64,000 nt of DNA from Runella aurantiaca (GCF_003339505.1 NZ_QPIW01000001.1:248001-312000); one strand, 5' to 3'; counted from the first letter of the stretch, positions 8,041 to 18,321 are shown. Notes: generated by a model from the letters alone, not told the origin. Made by a program: numbers and translations.

Positions 8041-10011
8041 ATGCTGGACCTTGCCCCCGTTAAACCGTTATGGACGCCATCCCGTTCGTTCATGGAACAA
8101 TCCAATCTCAAAAAGTTTCAAAATTGGCTTTTTGTTAAAAAAGGATTGTACTTCAAAAATTACCATGACTTATGGGATTGGTCGGTCACTGATTTGGATG
8201 ATTTTTGGGAAAGTGTATGGCAATTTTGTGAGGTAAAATCGCACAGCCTGTATTTTGAAGTATTGATTCGACAAAATAGGGACTTTATCGGAACCAAGTG
8301 GTTTAGAGGGGCAACGGTCAATTATGCCGAACATATTTTCCGCCATAAAAACCCAGCCCGTCCTGCCATTATGTATCAATCGGAGCAAGAACCGCTCAAA
8401 GAACTTTCTTGGCGCGAACTGGAAAAACAGGTAGGTGCAGTGGCGGCTTATTTGCGTCAATCGGGCGTAATTGCGGGCGATAGAGTGGTGGGAGTGTTAC
8501 CCAATGGCCCGCAGGCAGTTGTGGCTTTTTTAGCGGCCAATTCGCTCGGAGCGGTTTGGTCGAGTTGTTCGCCAGATTTCGGAACGACCGGGATTTTAGA
8601 CCGTTTTCAACAGATTGAACCCAAAGTGCTGATTGTCGCCGATGGCTATACGTACAACGGAAAAGGCTTTGATAAGCTTCCAGCTATGCGACAGCTCATC
8701 AGTCAGTTGCCTACGCTCAAACGCACAGTTTTGGTTCCGTACCTAAATTACGAAGCACAGCTACCAAAAACGGATAATTGGAAGGATGTGTTAAAAACGC
8801 CCTTCTTGACCCTCGAATTTACGCCCGTTCCTTTTGACCATCCTTTGTGGGTGGTTTATTCTTCGGGCACCACGGGCAAGCCCAAAGCCATTACCCACAG
8901 CGTAGGCGGCTGCTTGTTGGAACACTTGAAAGCCCTTACTATCCATCAAAACGTCAAGCCTGGCGACCGTTATTTTTGGTATTCAACCACGGGTTGGATG
9001 ATGTGGAATTTTTCGGTGGCTTCTATGTTGGCAGGGGCCACGCTGGTGCTTTATGAAGGAGCCGTTCAATATCCTACCATGAATGTTTTGTGGGATTTGG
9101 CCGAAAAAGCAAAAATCAATCACTTTGGGGGCGGTGCGGCTTTTTATCTGGCTTGTATGAAAGCGGGCGTGAGTTTGCAGGGGTATAAATTTAACCAACT
9201 CCAAAGCATTGGTTCTACGGGTTCTCCCTTGCCTCCCGAAGCCTTTGAATGGATTTACCAGCACGTCAAAAAGGACGTTTGGCTCATTTCACTCAGCGGA
9301 GGCACCGATATTTGTAGCGCTTTCGTGGGCGGTTGTCCTACGTTGCCTGTGTACTCGGGCGAAATCCAGAGCCGTTTGTTAGGCTGTAAATTGGAGGCGT
9401 TTGACGAGGCGGGAAATCCTGTCCAGAATGAACTTGGCGAAATGGTCATCACCCAGCCGATGCCTTCCATGCCCATTTATTTTTGGAATGACAAAGATAA
9501 CCAACGTTACCGAGCCAGCTATTTTGAGAATTATCCCAACATTTGGCGGCACGGCGATTGGATAAAAATCAATGACCGGGGCGGAATTATCATCTATGGA
9601 CGTTCCGATGCCACCCTCAACCGTGACGGAGTGCGCATTGGCACGGGTGAAATTTACAGCGCCGTGGAGAGCGTGCCCGAAGTGACCGATAGTTTGGTGG
9701 TTTGTTTGGAGCAGGTGGGTGGGAAATACTTCATGCCGTTGTTTGTGGTTTTGGCCCAAGGGCAGGAACTGACCGATGATTTAAAGAAAAAAATTAATCT
9801 GCAACTCCGTTCTCAATTCAGCCCGCGCCACGTCCCAGATGCTATTTATGAACTTTCGGAAGTGCCTTATACCATCAGTGGGAAGAAAATGGAGGCTCCC
9901 GTCAAAAAGATTTTGATGGGGATCGACCCCGCCAAGGCTGCCAGCCGCGATACCATGCGAAATCCTCAAGCGTTGGATTTTTTTGCGCAGTTTAATCGTG
10001 CACAGGTGTAA
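8041..10011 (+). CDS. aacS: Acetoacetyl-CoA synthetase
   Basis: A 656-residue ANL-superfamily enzyme that activates acetoacetate with ATP and CoA to acetoacetyl-CoA. Visible are the family N-terminus ('LKKFQNWLFVKKGL', 'WFRGATVNYAEHIF'), the AMP-binding P-loop 'YSSGTTGKPKAITHS' near residue 275, 'GWMMWNF', 'GRSDATLNRDGVRIGTGEIY', and the C-terminal catalytic lysine region 'TISGKKMEAPVKKIL'. Length matches AacS proteins. It may recover acetoacetate released from tyrosine breakdown, which the downstream hppD and phhA genes would feed; this is inference from position. Confidence 0.93.
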   Translation: MLDLAPVKPLWTPSRSFMEQSNLKKFQNWLFVKKGLYFKNYHDLWDWSVTDLDDFWESVWQFCEVKSHSLYFEVLIRQNRDFIGTKWFRGATVNYAEHIFRHKNPARPAIMYQSEQEPLKELSWRELEKQVGAVAAYLRQSGVIAGDRVVGVLPNGPQAVVAFLAANSLGAVWSSCSPDFGTTGILDRFQQIEPKVLIVADGYTYNGKGFDKLPAMRQLISQLPTLKRTVLVPYLNYEAQLPKTDNWKDVLKTPFLTLEFTPVPFDHPLWVVYSSGTTGKPKAITHSVGGCLLEHLKALTIHQNVKPGDRYFWYSTTGWMMWNFSVASMLAGATLVLYEGAVQYPTMNVLWDLAEKAKINHFGGGAAFYLACMKAGVSLQGYKFNQLQSIGSTGSPLPPEAFEWIYQHVKKDVWLISLSGGTDICSAFVGGCPTLPVYSGEIQSRLLGCKLEAFDEAGNPVQNELGEMVITQPMPSMPIYFWNDKDNQRYRASYFENYPNIWRHGDWIKINDRGGIIIYGRSDATLNRDGVRIGTGEIYSAVESVPEVTDSLVVCLEQVGGKYFMPLFVVLAQGQELTDDLKKKINLQLRSQFSPRHVPDAIYELSEVPYTISGKKMEAPVKKILMGIDPAKAASRDTMRNPQALDFFAQFNRAQV

Positions 10012-10087
10012 AATATAGTAACAACCATTTTGGTTTTGATGCCGCAATGCTTCTCATTGTGGTTTTACTGCCCCCTCATTCAATCTG

Positions 10088-10121
10088 TTTAGCCCCTGCA
10101 AACAAAGATGCAGGGGCTAAA
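10088..10121 (+). terminator. Terminator after aacS
   Basis: A perfect 13-bp stem (tttagcccctgca/tgcaggggctaaa) around an 8-nt loop, followed after 'gacgtta' by eight T. The rest of the gap up to 10284 is AT-rich and shows no gene. Confidence 0.8.
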
Positions 10122-10284
10122 GACGTTATTTTTTTTCTACAGGCTATTTTGCCTCAAGTTTTCATCTGTTTTCTGAGTTTAGCAATAATTTTCCATGAAA
10201 TCTTGCAAATGAAATTAATTGTCTATAAAATTGTAAGTAAAATAATAATTAGTAAAACAAATATAGTTAAGCTAATATACATTC

Positions 10285-11418
10285 ATGGAAACACTCATTG
10301 CAGATATTGAAGCTTCATCAACCGATACCGCCGATTTTTTACCCCTCAACGGCACTGATTACATAGAATTCTACGTAGGCAACGCTCGGCAGTCAGCCCA
10401 CTATTTTCAGACGGCTTTCGGTTTTCAACCTTTGGCCCACGCGGGCCTCGAAACAGGCCTGCGCGACCGTGAGTCGTATGTGGTACAACAGGGTAAAATA
10501 CGGCTGATGCTTACCTCTCCGTTGGTCGGACGGACGGCTATTGGCCAGCACATCGATACTCACGGCGACGGGGTGAGGGTCGTTGCGCTGTGGGTAGACG
10601 ATGCCGTTTATTCTTTTGAACAGACCGTCAGTCGTGGGGCCAAACCTTACTTTGAGCCAGTGGTTGAAGAGGATGCTTTTGGTAAAGTGGTGCGCTCGGG
10701 GATTCATACCTACGGAGATACGGTTCATGTTTTTGTAGAGCGCAAAGCTTATAATGGGGTCTTTTTGCCTGGATTTAAGCCGTGGAATCCTACGTATTGT
10801 CCGTCCGAAACTGGGTTGAAATTTGTGGATCACATGGTCGGAAATGTAGGCTGGAACGAAATGTTGCCGTGGGTAGATTTTTACGCCAACATCATGGGAT
10901 TCAATCAGTTGGTGTCGTTTGATGACAAAGATATTTCGACTGATTATACCGCCCTGATGAGCAAAGTGATGAGCAATGGAAACGGTCGTATCAAATTCCC
11001 CATCAACGAACCCGCCGAAGGGAAGAAAAAATCTCAGGTAGAGGAATATTTGGATTTTTATGGTGGTGCGGGAATTCAACACATTGCCGTTGCCACAGAT
11101 GACATCATTCATACCGTAAATGAATTACAAAGTCGTGGGGTTGAATTTTTGCGGATACCGAGCGCCTATTACGACGATTTACTCAGTCGGGTAGGGCACA
11201 TTGATGAAGATTTGGCACCGTTGCGCGAACTGGGTATTTTGGTCGACCGAGACGAAGAAGGCTATTTGCTCCAGATTTTTACGAAGCCTATCATGCCGCG
11301 TCCGACGTTGTTTTTTGAAATCATTCAGCGTAAAGGCGCTAAATCGTTTGGTAAAGGCAATTTTAAGGCCTTGTTTGAAGCCATTGAACGAGAACAAGAA
11401 CTTCGCGGAACGCTGTAA
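10285..11418 (+). CDS. hppD: 4-hydroxyphenylpyruvate dioxygenase
   Basis: A 377-residue Fe(II) enzyme converting 4-hydroxyphenylpyruvate to homogentisate in tyrosine catabolism. Two vicinal-oxygen-chelate domains are present. The three iron ligands can be placed in 'KFVDHMVGNV' (His), 'GIQHIAVATDDI' (His) and 'LFFEIIQRKGA' (Glu), the last in the family's C-terminal signature. The gene is 15 bp upstream of phenylalanine hydroxylase, so phenylalanine to tyrosine to homogentisate chemistry is encoded together, with the transaminase elsewhere. Confidence 0.95.
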   Translation: METLIADIEASSTDTADFLPLNGTDYIEFYVGNARQSAHYFQTAFGFQPLAHAGLETGLRDRESYVVQQGKIRLMLTSPLVGRTAIGQHIDTHGDGVRVVALWVDDAVYSFEQTVSRGAKPYFEPVVEEDAFGKVVRSGIHTYGDTVHVFVERKAYNGVFLPGFKPWNPTYCPSETGLKFVDHMVGNVGWNEMLPWVDFYANIMGFNQLVSFDDKDISTDYTALMSKVMSNGNGRIKFPINEPAEGKKKSQVEEYLDFYGGAGIQHIAVATDDIIHTVNELQSRGVEFLRIPSAYYDDLLSRVGHIDEDLAPLRELGILVDRDEEGYLLQIFTKPIMPRPTLFFEIIQRKGAKSFGKGNFKALFEAIEREQELRGTL

Positions 11419-11433
11419 TTTATCTTCCTAGCC

Positions 11434-12162
11434 ATGAACCAGTCTTATCAAAAATATACCGCCGCCGACCACGAGATGTGGCGGAAGCTGTTCGACCGTC
11501 AGATGGTACAGTTGCCTGCTATTGCAAGCAGGGCCTACTTGGAAGGAATCGAAAAAGTAGGATTCGTTGCGGAGCATATCCCTAATTTCAACGCCGAAAC
11601 CAATCCGCGTCTGCAAGCCTTAACGGGTTGGTCTGTAGAAGTGGTACCGGGATTGATTCCTCACCGAGATTTTTTTGAATTTTTGGCCCATCGTCGCTTT
11701 CCTGCCTCAACGTGGTTGAGAAAACCCGACCAACTGGAATATTTGGAAGAGCCAGACATGTTTCATGATACTTTTGGCCACGTGCCTTTGCTGACCAATC
11801 AGGCTTTTTGTGATTTTATGGGGGATTTGAGCCGGGTAGCTTTGCGATTTATGGACGTGCCAGAGGCCATTGCTCAAATCGGACGCCTTTATTGGTACAC
11901 GGTGGAGTTTGGGCTAATCAAAGAAGATGGTCAAACCAAGATTTACGGAGGTGGGATATTGTCGTCGGCGGGCGAAAGTGAGTATTGTTTAAGCGATGCT
12001 CTCCCTAAATATCCGTTTGATGTTCGTACACTTTTAAACACTTCGTACCACATAGACCATTATCAAGACCATTATTTTGTAATAAATTCTTATGAGCAGT
12101 TGTATCGCTCTGTCCCTGATATTGAGGAGATTCTAGCCGAAACGTACTTAGCAGTCGGATAA
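11434..12162 (+). CDS. phhA: Phenylalanine 4-monooxygenase
   Basis: A 242-residue pterin-dependent aromatic amino acid hydroxylase (bacterial single-domain size). The iron site is visible as 'MFHDTFGHVPLL' (two His) and the Glu of 'YWYTVEFGLIKE'. 'GILSSAGESEYCL' is also typical. It turns phenylalanine into tyrosine using tetrahydropterin and O2. Co-directional with hppD, spacing 15 bp, almost certainly one operon for aromatic amino acid degradation. Confidence 0.95.
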   Translation: MNQSYQKYTAADHEMWRKLFDRQMVQLPAIASRAYLEGIEKVGFVAEHIPNFNAETNPRLQALTGWSVEVVPGLIPHRDFFEFLAHRRFPASTWLRKPDQLEYLEEPDMFHDTFGHVPLLTNQAFCDFMGDLSRVALRFMDVPEAIAQIGRLYWYTVEFGLIKEDGQTKIYGGGILSSAGESEYCLSDALPKYPFDVRTLLNTSYHIDHYQDHYFVINSYEQLYRSVPDIEEILAETYLAVG

Positions 12163-12186
12163 AATGTGAAGATTTTTGGAAAAATA

Positions 12187-12219
12187 TTTGTTTAAAAGTA
12201 CGCTAAACCGCTATATTTG
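12187..12219 (+). promoter_or_regulatory. Bacteroidota-type promoter for the tRNA pair
   Basis: TTTG at 12187-12190 and a perfect TAnnTTTG (TATATTTG) at 12212-12219, spaced 21 bp. The transcript would begin near 12226, about 45 nt before tRNA-Ser. Confidence 0.75.
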
Positions 12220-12271
12220 CGGCTCAATAAACAAAAGACGTCACAATCATTTGTTCATTGTTCAGCCTCCC

Positions 12272-12358
12272 GGAGAGATGGGTGAGTGGCTGAAACCAGC
12301 AGTTTGCTAAACTGCCGTACTCGCAAGGGTACCGAGGGTTCGAATCCCTCTCCCTCCG
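12272..12358 (+). tRNA. tRNA-Ser (GCT)
   Basis: An 87-nt class II tRNA with a long variable arm. The anticodon loop TTGCTAA gives GCT, read by AGC/AGU codons. The T arm is gaggg-ttcgaat-ccctc. Acceptor GGAGAGA pairs with TCCCTCC except for an A-C mismatch at the fifth pair. The discriminator is G and CCA is not encoded. Confidence 0.95.
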
Positions 12359-12364
12359 CAAACT

Positions 12365-12392
12365 TTGAGAGAGACCTAAAAATCTCTCTCAA
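12365..12392. other. Inter-tRNA hairpin
   Basis: A perfect 10-bp inverted repeat (ttgagagaga/tctctctcaa) with an 8-nt loop lies between the two tRNAs. It may be a processing structure; it has no U-tract on the plus strand. Confidence 0.5.
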
Positions 12393-12396
12393 AAAT

Positions 12397-12471
12397 CGGG
12401 ATGTAGCGTAGTCCGGTCATCGCGCCTGGTTTGGGACCAGGAGGTCGCAAGTTCGAATCTTGCCATCCCGA
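12397..12471 (+). tRNA. tRNA-Pro (TGG)
   Basis: A 75-nt tRNA with acceptor CGGGATG/CATCCCG, anticodon stem cctgg/ccagg and loop TTTGGGA giving anticodon TGG. The T arm contains gttcgaat. Discriminator A; CCA is not encoded. Confidence 0.97.
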
Positions 12472-12472
12472 C

Positions 12473-12503
12473 AAAAAAGCCTTCCCTTTGGAGGGCTTTT
12501 TTT
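12473..12503 (+). terminator. Terminator after tRNA-Pro
   Basis: An A-tract/GCC-TTCC stem pairs with GGA-GGGC/T-tract around a CTTT loop, ending in seven T. It closes the two-tRNA transcription unit. Confidence 0.85.
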
Positions 12504-12504
12504 A

Positions 12505-12895
12505 TGCAGGTCCGATTTGTGTTTGCTTCAAAATTTACTGTTTTTATCTTATTGTGTATGCTTTCGTGTATGCTTTCTATTAGCTTAGAAAGATATTGAT
12601 CCGTTATATCCAATTCCCATTTATGTCAGTTGTTTTTTGATAAGCTACTGCCGAATGGTTGCTTCGGTGTATACTTCATAGGTCTTCATTGACGTGGTGT
12701 TGAGGATGGCCTCATTTATAATGTCCAAAATAGCCCTTAAACCCTTCGATTGCGCCTCCCTGACCAACATGATAGAAATGGTATTTAGTGTCAACTCTTC
12801 TCATTTTGAGTGGAAAGGTTTGCCCAAATTTAGCCGTTTTTGGAAATAAACAGCTTCAAAAGTAATGGCACATTTCTTTTACAGGAAAGAAGAAA
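12505..12895. other. Gene-poor stretch downstream of tRNA-Pro, possible minus-strand remnant
   Basis: No complete gene is seen. On the minus strand, a frame closing with TAG at 12645-12647 and open back to about 12800 encodes roughly 48 residues, including 'LVREAQSKGLRAILDII' and 'NTTSMKTYEVYTEATIRQ'. The composition is protein-like but no family is recognised and no start is present. Because 3' ends of tRNA genes are common integration sites, this may be the decayed end of an integrated element. Confidence 0.3.
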
Positions 12896-12922
12896 GTGTT
12901 CAATTATTTAAACAGCAAAGTC

Positions 12923-13423
12923 ATGGAAAATTCAAAAGCGACTACCAAAACCAAGGGTGAATTCAAAGAAATGGTGAAAGACATTCGGGTAGCAATGCTT
13001 TGCACGCACAGCGCCGATGGCCACATTCACAGTCGCCCGATGGGCACAACCGAAGTGGACGATGAGGGGAATATTTGGTTTTTTACGCGTGAATCGTCGC
13101 CCAAAACCGAGGAAATTGAAGATAATCCTGATGTATGTGTCTGCTATTCAGCCCCTGATGATAATACTTACGTAAGCGTTATGGGAACGGCAAAGCTTAT
13201 ACATGACCCCAAAAAAATAGAAAAACTTTGGAACCCACTCATTAAAGTTTGGTTTCCCGAAGGAAAAGACGACCCTGAGTTATTATTAATCAAAATTGAT
13301 ACGCATTCAGCGGAGTATTGGGACAGCTCTTCCAGTAAAATGGTGGTTTTGTTCAACATGGCCAAAGCCCTTGTAACGGGGAAAGAATACAACGAAGGCG
13401 AATACGGAAAAATCAATTTATAA
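12923..13423 (+). CDS. Pyridoxamine 5'-phosphate oxidase-like flavin-binding protein (general stress protein 26 type)
   Basis: A ~166-residue split-barrel protein. It shows 'VAMLCTHSADGHIHSRPMGTTEVDDEGNIWFFTR', the FMN-binding first half of the PPOX fold, then 'DNTYVSVMGTAKLI' and 'DTHSAEYWDSSSSKM', as in the GSP26/YdaG group. The start at 12923 (MENSKATTK) is preferred; an in-frame ATG at 12896 would add nine residues. Substrate unknown; these proteins bind FMN or F420-like cofactors. It converges on metH across a long perfect hairpin. Confidence 0.85.
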   Translation: MENSKATTKTKGEFKEMVKDIRVAMLCTHSADGHIHSRPMGTTEVDDEGNIWFFTRESSPKTEEIEDNPDVCVCYSAPDDNTYVSVMGTAKLIHDPKKIEKLWNPLIKVWFPEGKDDPELLLIKIDTHSAEYWDSSSSKMVVLFNMAKALVTGKEYNEGEYGKINL

Positions 13424-13439
13424 GATTATTTGGGACGAT

Positions 13440-13487
13440 TTTAAACGAATAACGCACGAGGCCAGCCTCGTGCGTTATTCGTTTAAA
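13440..13487. terminator. Bidirectional hairpin between PPOX gene and metH
   Basis: A 22-bp perfect inverted repeat with a 4-nt loop (CCAG), from 13440-13461 to 13466-13487. It lies between two convergent genes and probably terminates both. Confidence 0.85.
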
Positions 13488-13505
13488 GTATTGTATCAGA
13501 GGTGA

Positions 13506-16500
13506 TTAGTCATAATTTAAGACGGGAGAAAGCCATTTTTCGGCTTCTTCGAGCGACATACCTTTTCGAGTGGCGTAGTCTTGCACTTGGTCTTTGGCGA
13601 TTTTGCCGAGCGCAAAATACCGAGAATCAGGATGGGCAAAATACCACCCGCTGACCGAACTGGCAGGGTACATGGCGTAGCTTTCGGTGAGTTGAATACC
13701 CACCTGTGCTTCGGCGTCGAGCAAATCAAACAGCGCACGTTTTTCGGTGTGCTCGGGGCAAGCAGGATAGCCTGGTGCGGGGCGAATGCCCTGGTATTTT
13801 TCCGAGATTAATTCCTCGTTAGAAAGCGCCTCGTCTTTCACATAGCCCCAAAATTCTTTGCGAACGCGCTCGTGCATCAATTCGGTAAAAGCTTCTGCCA
13901 AACGGTCGGCTACGGCTTTGACCATGATGCTGTTGTAGTCGTCGTGGTCGGCTTCGTATTTGTCCAACAATGCTTCAATGCCAATGCCCGCCGTGACGGC
14001 GAAGGCGCCGATGTAGTCGGTTTTGTGGGTGGTTGAGGGCATGATATAATCCGAAAGGCACAGATTAGGCAAATTAGCGGCCTTTTGGTTTTGCTGACGG
14101 AGGTGATGCAATACGGTTTGTTGCAGAGACTCCACATTCTGCGTTTCTGCGGGTACAACGCGGTATTCGGTACGTTTTTGTTGGCCCTGTCCCGCAAAAC
14201 TTACTTCTACTTCCTCAAAATCGTGCAACACGATGTCGTCACCGACGGAGTTGGCAGGATAAAAACCAATGACGGCGTTGGCTTTCAGGGATTTATTCTT
14301 GATAATGTCGGCCAACATTGCCTTGGCGTCGTTGTATAGTTTCTTCGCTTCGTTTCCTACGACGGCATCGTCAAATATTTTGGGGTATTTACCGTGCAAC
14401 TGCCAGGTTTGGAAGAAAGGCGTCCAGTCGATGTATTTGGCAATGTCTTCCAGTGGATAATCGTAGAAATATTTGTTGCCCAAAAATTTGGGTTTAGTAG
14501 GCGTGAAGGCTTCCCAGTCGATTTTGGTTTTATTGGCGCGGGCCGCTTCAATCGTCACGGCTTCTTTGGCCTGCTGGCGCTTCGCGTGGTCTTCACGGAG
14601 TTTAGCGTATTCTTTTTTGATGTCGGCTAACGCTTCGGCGTATGTTTGCTCGTTTTGGGTCAATTTACCTGCTACGGGCACGGCACGGCTCGCATCCAAC
14701 ACGTGAATCACGGGGCCGCTGTAATGCGGGTCTATTTTTACGGCCGTGTGAATGCGTGAAGTGGTAGCACCGCCAATCAACAACGGCACTTTAAAACCTT
14801 GACGTTCCATTTCTTTGGCCACGCCCACCATCTCGTCGAGCGAAGGCGTAATCAAGCCCGAAAGCCCGATGATGTCTACATTGTGCTCTTTGGCGGCGGC
14901 CAAAATCTTATCGGTAGGCACCATCACACCGAGGTCAATGATTTCGTAGTTGTTACAACCCAAAACCACACCCACGATGTTTTTACCAATATCGTGAACG
15001 TCGCCTTTGACCGTTGCCAATAAAATTTTAGACACTCCTGACTCCGTAGCTGACGGGAAAGCGAGTTTTTCTTCTTCAATGAAAGGCAGCAGATACGCTA
15101 CGGCCTTTTTCATTACCCGCGCCGATTTTACCACTTGGGGCAAAAACATTTTTCCTTCGCCAAACAAATCACCCACCACGTTCATGCCGTCCATGAGTGG
15201 TCCTTCGATTACGTGTAGCGGTTTGTCTACCGTTTGACGGGCTTCTTCTACGTCTTGGTCTATGTATTCGGTCAATCCTTTGATGAGCGCGTGTTCGAGG
15301 CGTTTGGCTACGGGTTGGTCGCGCCATGCCGTATCAATGACCTGTTCTTTGCCTTTAGATTTGACGGTTTCGGCAAAGGCCAGCATTCGTTCGGTCGCGT
15401 CGGGGCGACGGTTCAAAATGAGGTCTTCGCAGTGTTCGAGCATGTCTTTGGGCAGGTCGTCATAAACGCCCAACTGTCCCGCATTCACGATACCCATGTC
15501 CATACCTGCTTTGATGGCGTGGTACAAAAACACGGTGTGAATGGCTTCGCGCACGGGCTCATTGCCTCTGAACGAAAACGACACATTGGAAACCCCACCG
15601 CTTACTTTGGCGTACGGTAGGTGTTCTTTGATCCAGCGGGTGGCGTTGATAAAGTCTACCGCGTAGTTGTTATGTTCTTCCATCCCCGTCCCGACGGTCA
15701 GGATGTTGGGGTCAAAAATGATGTCCTGTGGAGGGAAACCTACTTTATTGACCAAAATCCAATACGCCCGTTCGCAAATTTCGAGGCGGCGCTCGTAGTT
15801 GTCGGCCTGACCTATTTCGTCGAAGGCCATAACCACCACGGAAGCCCCGTAGCGACGTACTTTTTCGGCCTGCTGGATGAATTTCTCTTCGCCTTCTTTG
15901 AGCGAGATGGAGTTGACAATGGCTTTGCCCTGCAAACACTTCAAACCCGCTTCGATTACTTCCCATTTTGACGAATCGACCATAAACGGCACGCGGGCAA
16001 TGTCGGGCTCGGCCATGAGCAGGTTACAGAATTTGGTCATGGCCTGTACTCCGTCAATCATTCCTTCGTCCATGTTGATGTCGAGTACCTGTGCTCCTGT
16101 ATCTACTTGTTCGCGGGCTACGGCGATGGCCGCGTCGTAGTTGCCTTCGCGCACCAAGCGGGCAAATTTCTTTGAGCCAGTCACGTTACAGCGCTCACCG
16201 ATGTTTACGAAATTGGTCTCTTTCGTGATTTTGAGCGGCTCCAGCCCCGATAATTTTTGAATATGGTCGTCTAATGGTATGTCGCGTGGTTCGTATTTGG
16301 CAGCTACATCGGCAATGGCTTTGATGTGTGGTGGGGTGGTTCCGCAGCAACCACCGATAATATTGATGAACCGATTTTGCAGAAAGTCATCAATGATAAC
16401 GGCCATCTGCTCAGGTGTTTGGTCGTATTCTCCCATTTCGTTGGGCAAGCCCGCGTTCGGGTGCGCCGACGTATAAAATGGGGCTTGCGTGGCTAAGGTT

Positions 16501-17330
16501 TGCACGTAAGGACGCATCAAATCGGCTCCCAAAGCGCAGTTTAAACCGATGGAAAGCAAAGGCATGTGCGACACCGACGTCAGGAATGCTTCGGTGGTTT
16601 GGCCCGAAAGGGTACGGCCTGAGGCATCGGTAATGGTGCCCGATACCATGATGGGCAACTGGGTTTTTGTCGTATTGACCGACGGCGGTTGGAACGCCCC
16701 GCGAATGGGGCGCACCGTTCCTTTTTTGACATCGTCAAAGTATAAATCAATGGCGTACAGCGCGGCTTTGGCGTTGAGTGTATCAAAAATGGTTTCAACC
16801 AACAACACATCCGCACCACCGTCGGTGAGGGCCTGCACTTGTTCGTAGTAGGCATCGACCAGTTCATCGAACGTTACGGCACGGTAACCTGGGTCGTTGA
16901 CATCGGGCGAAAGGGAAGCCGTGCGGTTGGTGGGGCCGATAGAGCCTGCTACAAAGCGGGGTTTGTCGGGAGTGATGGCGGTGTATTTGTCACACGCCTC
17001 CCGCGTCAAGCGAGCCGATTCGTAGTTGAGTTCGTACACTAGGTCTTCCATGTGGTAATCGGCCATGGCGATGGTTGTACCACTGAAGGTGTTGGTTTCG
17101 ATGATGTCGGCTCCTGCTTCGAGGTAGGCTTCGTGGATTTCCTGAATTACGTCGGGGCGAGTCAATGACAATAAATCGTTGTTGCCTTTGAGCTCGTGTG
17201 GAAAGTCTTTGAAGCGTTCGCCGCGGTAATCTTCGTCGGTCAATTTATAGCGTTGAATCATCGAGCCCATTGCGCCGTCGAGCACAAGGATACGAGATTT
17301 TAAAATTTCCTGAATGTCGGGGTTTTGCAT
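13506..17330 (-). CDS. metH: Cobalamin-dependent methionine synthase
   Basis: A full-length 1274-residue MetH, transferring methyl from methyl-tetrahydrofolate via cobalamin to homocysteine. The four modules are in order. The homocysteine domain has zinc cysteines in 'GLNCALGA' (about residue 262) and '[12 protein letters not shown]' (about 327). The pterin domain has '[20 protein letters not shown]'. The B12 domain has '[21 protein letters not shown]' with the cobalt-ligand His near residue 777. The C-terminal AdoMet reactivation domain has '[15 protein letters not shown]' near 1187. It starts 35 bp after the L,D-transpeptidase gene and may share its transcript. No riboswitch is seen directly upstream. 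Confidence 0.97.
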   Translation of the reverse strand: MQNPDIQEILKSRILVLDGAMGSMIQRYKLTDEDYRGERFKDFPHELKGNNDLLSLTRPDVIQEIHEAYLEAGADIIETNTFSGTTIAMADYHMEDLVYELNYESARLTREACDKYTAITPDKPRFVAGSIGPTNRTASLSPDVNDPGYRAVTFDELVDAYYEQVQALTDGGADVLLVETIFDTLNAKAALYAIDLYFDDVKKGTVRPIRGAFQPPSVNTTKTQLPIMVSGTITDASGRTLSGQTTEAFLTSVSHMPLLSIGLNCALGADLMRPYVQTLATQAPFYTSAHPNAGLPNEMGEYDQTPEQMAVIIDDFLQNRFINIIGGCCGTTPPHIKAIADVAAKYEPRDIPLDDHIQKLSGLEPLKITKETNFVNIGERCNVTGSKKFARLVREGNYDAAIAVAREQVDTGAQVLDINMDEGMIDGVQAMTKFCNLLMAEPDIARVPFMVDSSKWEVIEAGLKCLQGKAIVNSISLKEGEEKFIQQAEKVRRYGASVVVMAFDEIGQADNYERRLEICERAYWILVNKVGFPPQDIIFDPNILTVGTGMEEHNNYAVDFINATRWIKEHLPYAKVSGGVSNVSFSFRGNEPVREAIHTVFLYHAIKAGMDMGIVNAGQLGVYDDLPKDMLEHCEDLILNRRPDATERMLAFAETVKSKGKEQVIDTAWRDQPVAKRLEHALIKGLTEYIDQDVEEARQTVDKPLHVIEGPLMDGMNVVGDLFGEGKMFLPQVVKSARVMKKAVAYLLPFIEEEKLAFPSATESGVSKILLATVKGDVHDIGKNIVGVVLGCNNYEIIDLGVMVPTDKILAAAKEHNVDIIGLSGLITPSLDEMVGVAKEMERQGFKVPLLIGGATTSRIHTAVKIDPHYSGPVIHVLDASRAVPVAGKLTQNEQTYAEALADIKKEYAKLREDHAKRQQAKEAVTIEAARANKTKIDWEAFTPTKPKFLGNKYFYDYPLEDIAKYIDWTPFFQTWQLHGKYPKIFDDAVVGNEAKKLYNDAKAMLADIIKNKSLKANAVIGFYPANSVGDDIVLHDFEEVEVSFAGQGQQKRTEYRVVPAETQNVESLQQTVLHHLRQQNQKAANLPNLCLSDYIMPSTTHKTDYIGAFAVTAGIGIEALLDKYEADHDDYNSIMVKAVADRLAEAFTELMHERVRKEFWGYVKDEALSNEELISEKYQGIRPAPGYPACPEHTEKRALFDLLDAEAQVGIQLTESYAMYPASSVSGWYFAHPDSRYFALGKIAKDQVQDYATRKGMSLEEAEKWLSPVLNYD

Positions 17331-17365
17331 GTTGCTACTAAATTGTGTGCTCTTTCAGAGCAGTT

Positions 17366-18064
17366 TTACTTAAAAACATACTTTTTTCTTTTCACGTTCA
17401 CGCGGGGCGGGAAGGCGTTTTTTTCAAAAAGGCTATAACCCTCACTGATGGTTTTCCAAAAGTCAGCGGATGGGTGGGTGTCGTAATTGGCCAAATTCTG
17501 GGTTGTCATTTCAAATGGAAAGGCATGAACGGCAACCGTTTTCTGGCCGTATTCAAAGGCCGTTTGAACCAAAGTATAAATCTCTTCAATGTACGCATCG
17601 GTCATGGCATAACAGCCTACAGAGACACATTTGCCATGCACCATTAAATAACTTCCGGTGTATTTTTGGGCCCGATCAAATGCATTTGGGTATCCCAAAT
17701 TGAACGACAAATGATAGTCGCTGTTGGGGTTCATTTGAGCGGGGGTGACTTCGTAAAACCCTTCGGGTGCCTGCAAATCACCCTCTTTTGTTTTTGGCCC
17801 CAACTGACCCGAAAAATGACAAATGGGGTAAGTCCTAAAAAGCGCAAAGCGTTTTCCGTTTTTAATCCACATTTCCAGTCGTTTGGGTTCCTTAAATATT
17901 CGGATAAACACGGTGCTTCCCCATTTCAATCCACTCGTTACAAATTCGCTTTTCAGTGATTCCGTCATTTTAACAGTCACCTCACGGGAGCGTTCACTGA
18001 CCGGGAATGGCTGGCTGAAAGCGTTCATTGCAAACAATAAAAGTAGAAAAGTCCGATAAGGCAT
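17366..18064 (-). CDS. Secreted L,D-transpeptidase (YkuD/YafK type)
   Basis: A 232-residue protein with an N-terminal signal (MPYRTFLLLLFAMNAFSQ). The YkuD catalytic motif is visible as 'MVHGKCVSVGCYAMTD' at about residues 140-155, with the His and the nucleophilic Cys spaced as in YafK proteins. Upstream 'LQAPEGFYEV' is the conserved 'tPeG.Y' element. Expected to act on peptidoglycan in the periplasm (cross-linking or protein attachment). A minus-strand TAATTTTG at 18093-18100 is a possible -7 box. metH follows closely on the same strand; functional linkage is doubtful. Confidence 0.88.
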   Translation of the reverse strand: MPYRTFLLLLFAMNAFSQPFPVSERSREVTVKMTESLKSEFVTSGLKWGSTVFIRIFKEPKRLEMWIKNGKRFALFRTYPICHFSGQLGPKTKEGDLQAPEGFYEVTPAQMNPNSDYHLSFNLGYPNAFDRAQKYTGSYLMVHGKCVSVGCYAMTDAYIEEIYTLVQTAFEYGQKTVAVHAFPFEMTTQNLANYDTHPSADFWKTISEGYSLFEKNAFPPRVNVKRKKYVFK

Positions 18065-18257
18065 ACATTTCTTTGCCGGAAAATGGAAAATACAAAATTA
18101 CGACAAAAGTAATGATTACGACGCTTATTAGACGATATTTGGAGATATGTAAAATAAAATAGATAATTAATGGACAATTATATGGTTTTGTGAATAATAT
18201 ATACTTTTTACAGGTTAGGGGATTCCTGAAATAGATAAATTATCCAGTGATTTAAAG

Positions 18258-18293
18258 CAAAAAAATCCCCACCAGACTTGTCTGATGGGGAGA
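18258..18293 (-). terminator. Terminator of the PorT-like gene
   Basis: A tcccc...gggga hairpin (arms include ccaga/tctg) near 18266-18292, followed on the minus strand by a run of seven T. It lies just after the stop of the barrel gene. Confidence 0.8.
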
Positions 18294-18321
18294 ATCATAA
18301 TGATGTACTTTATCGTTGTTA

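Noticed and set aside
10047-10310. Plus-strand open frame between aacS and hppD
   Set aside because: It runs through the aacS terminator and into hppD in another frame.
12389-12613. Minus-strand open frame encoding '...MARFELATSWSQTRR...'
   Set aside because: The second half is the antisense translation of tRNA-Pro, a well-known false protein; the first half has no family.
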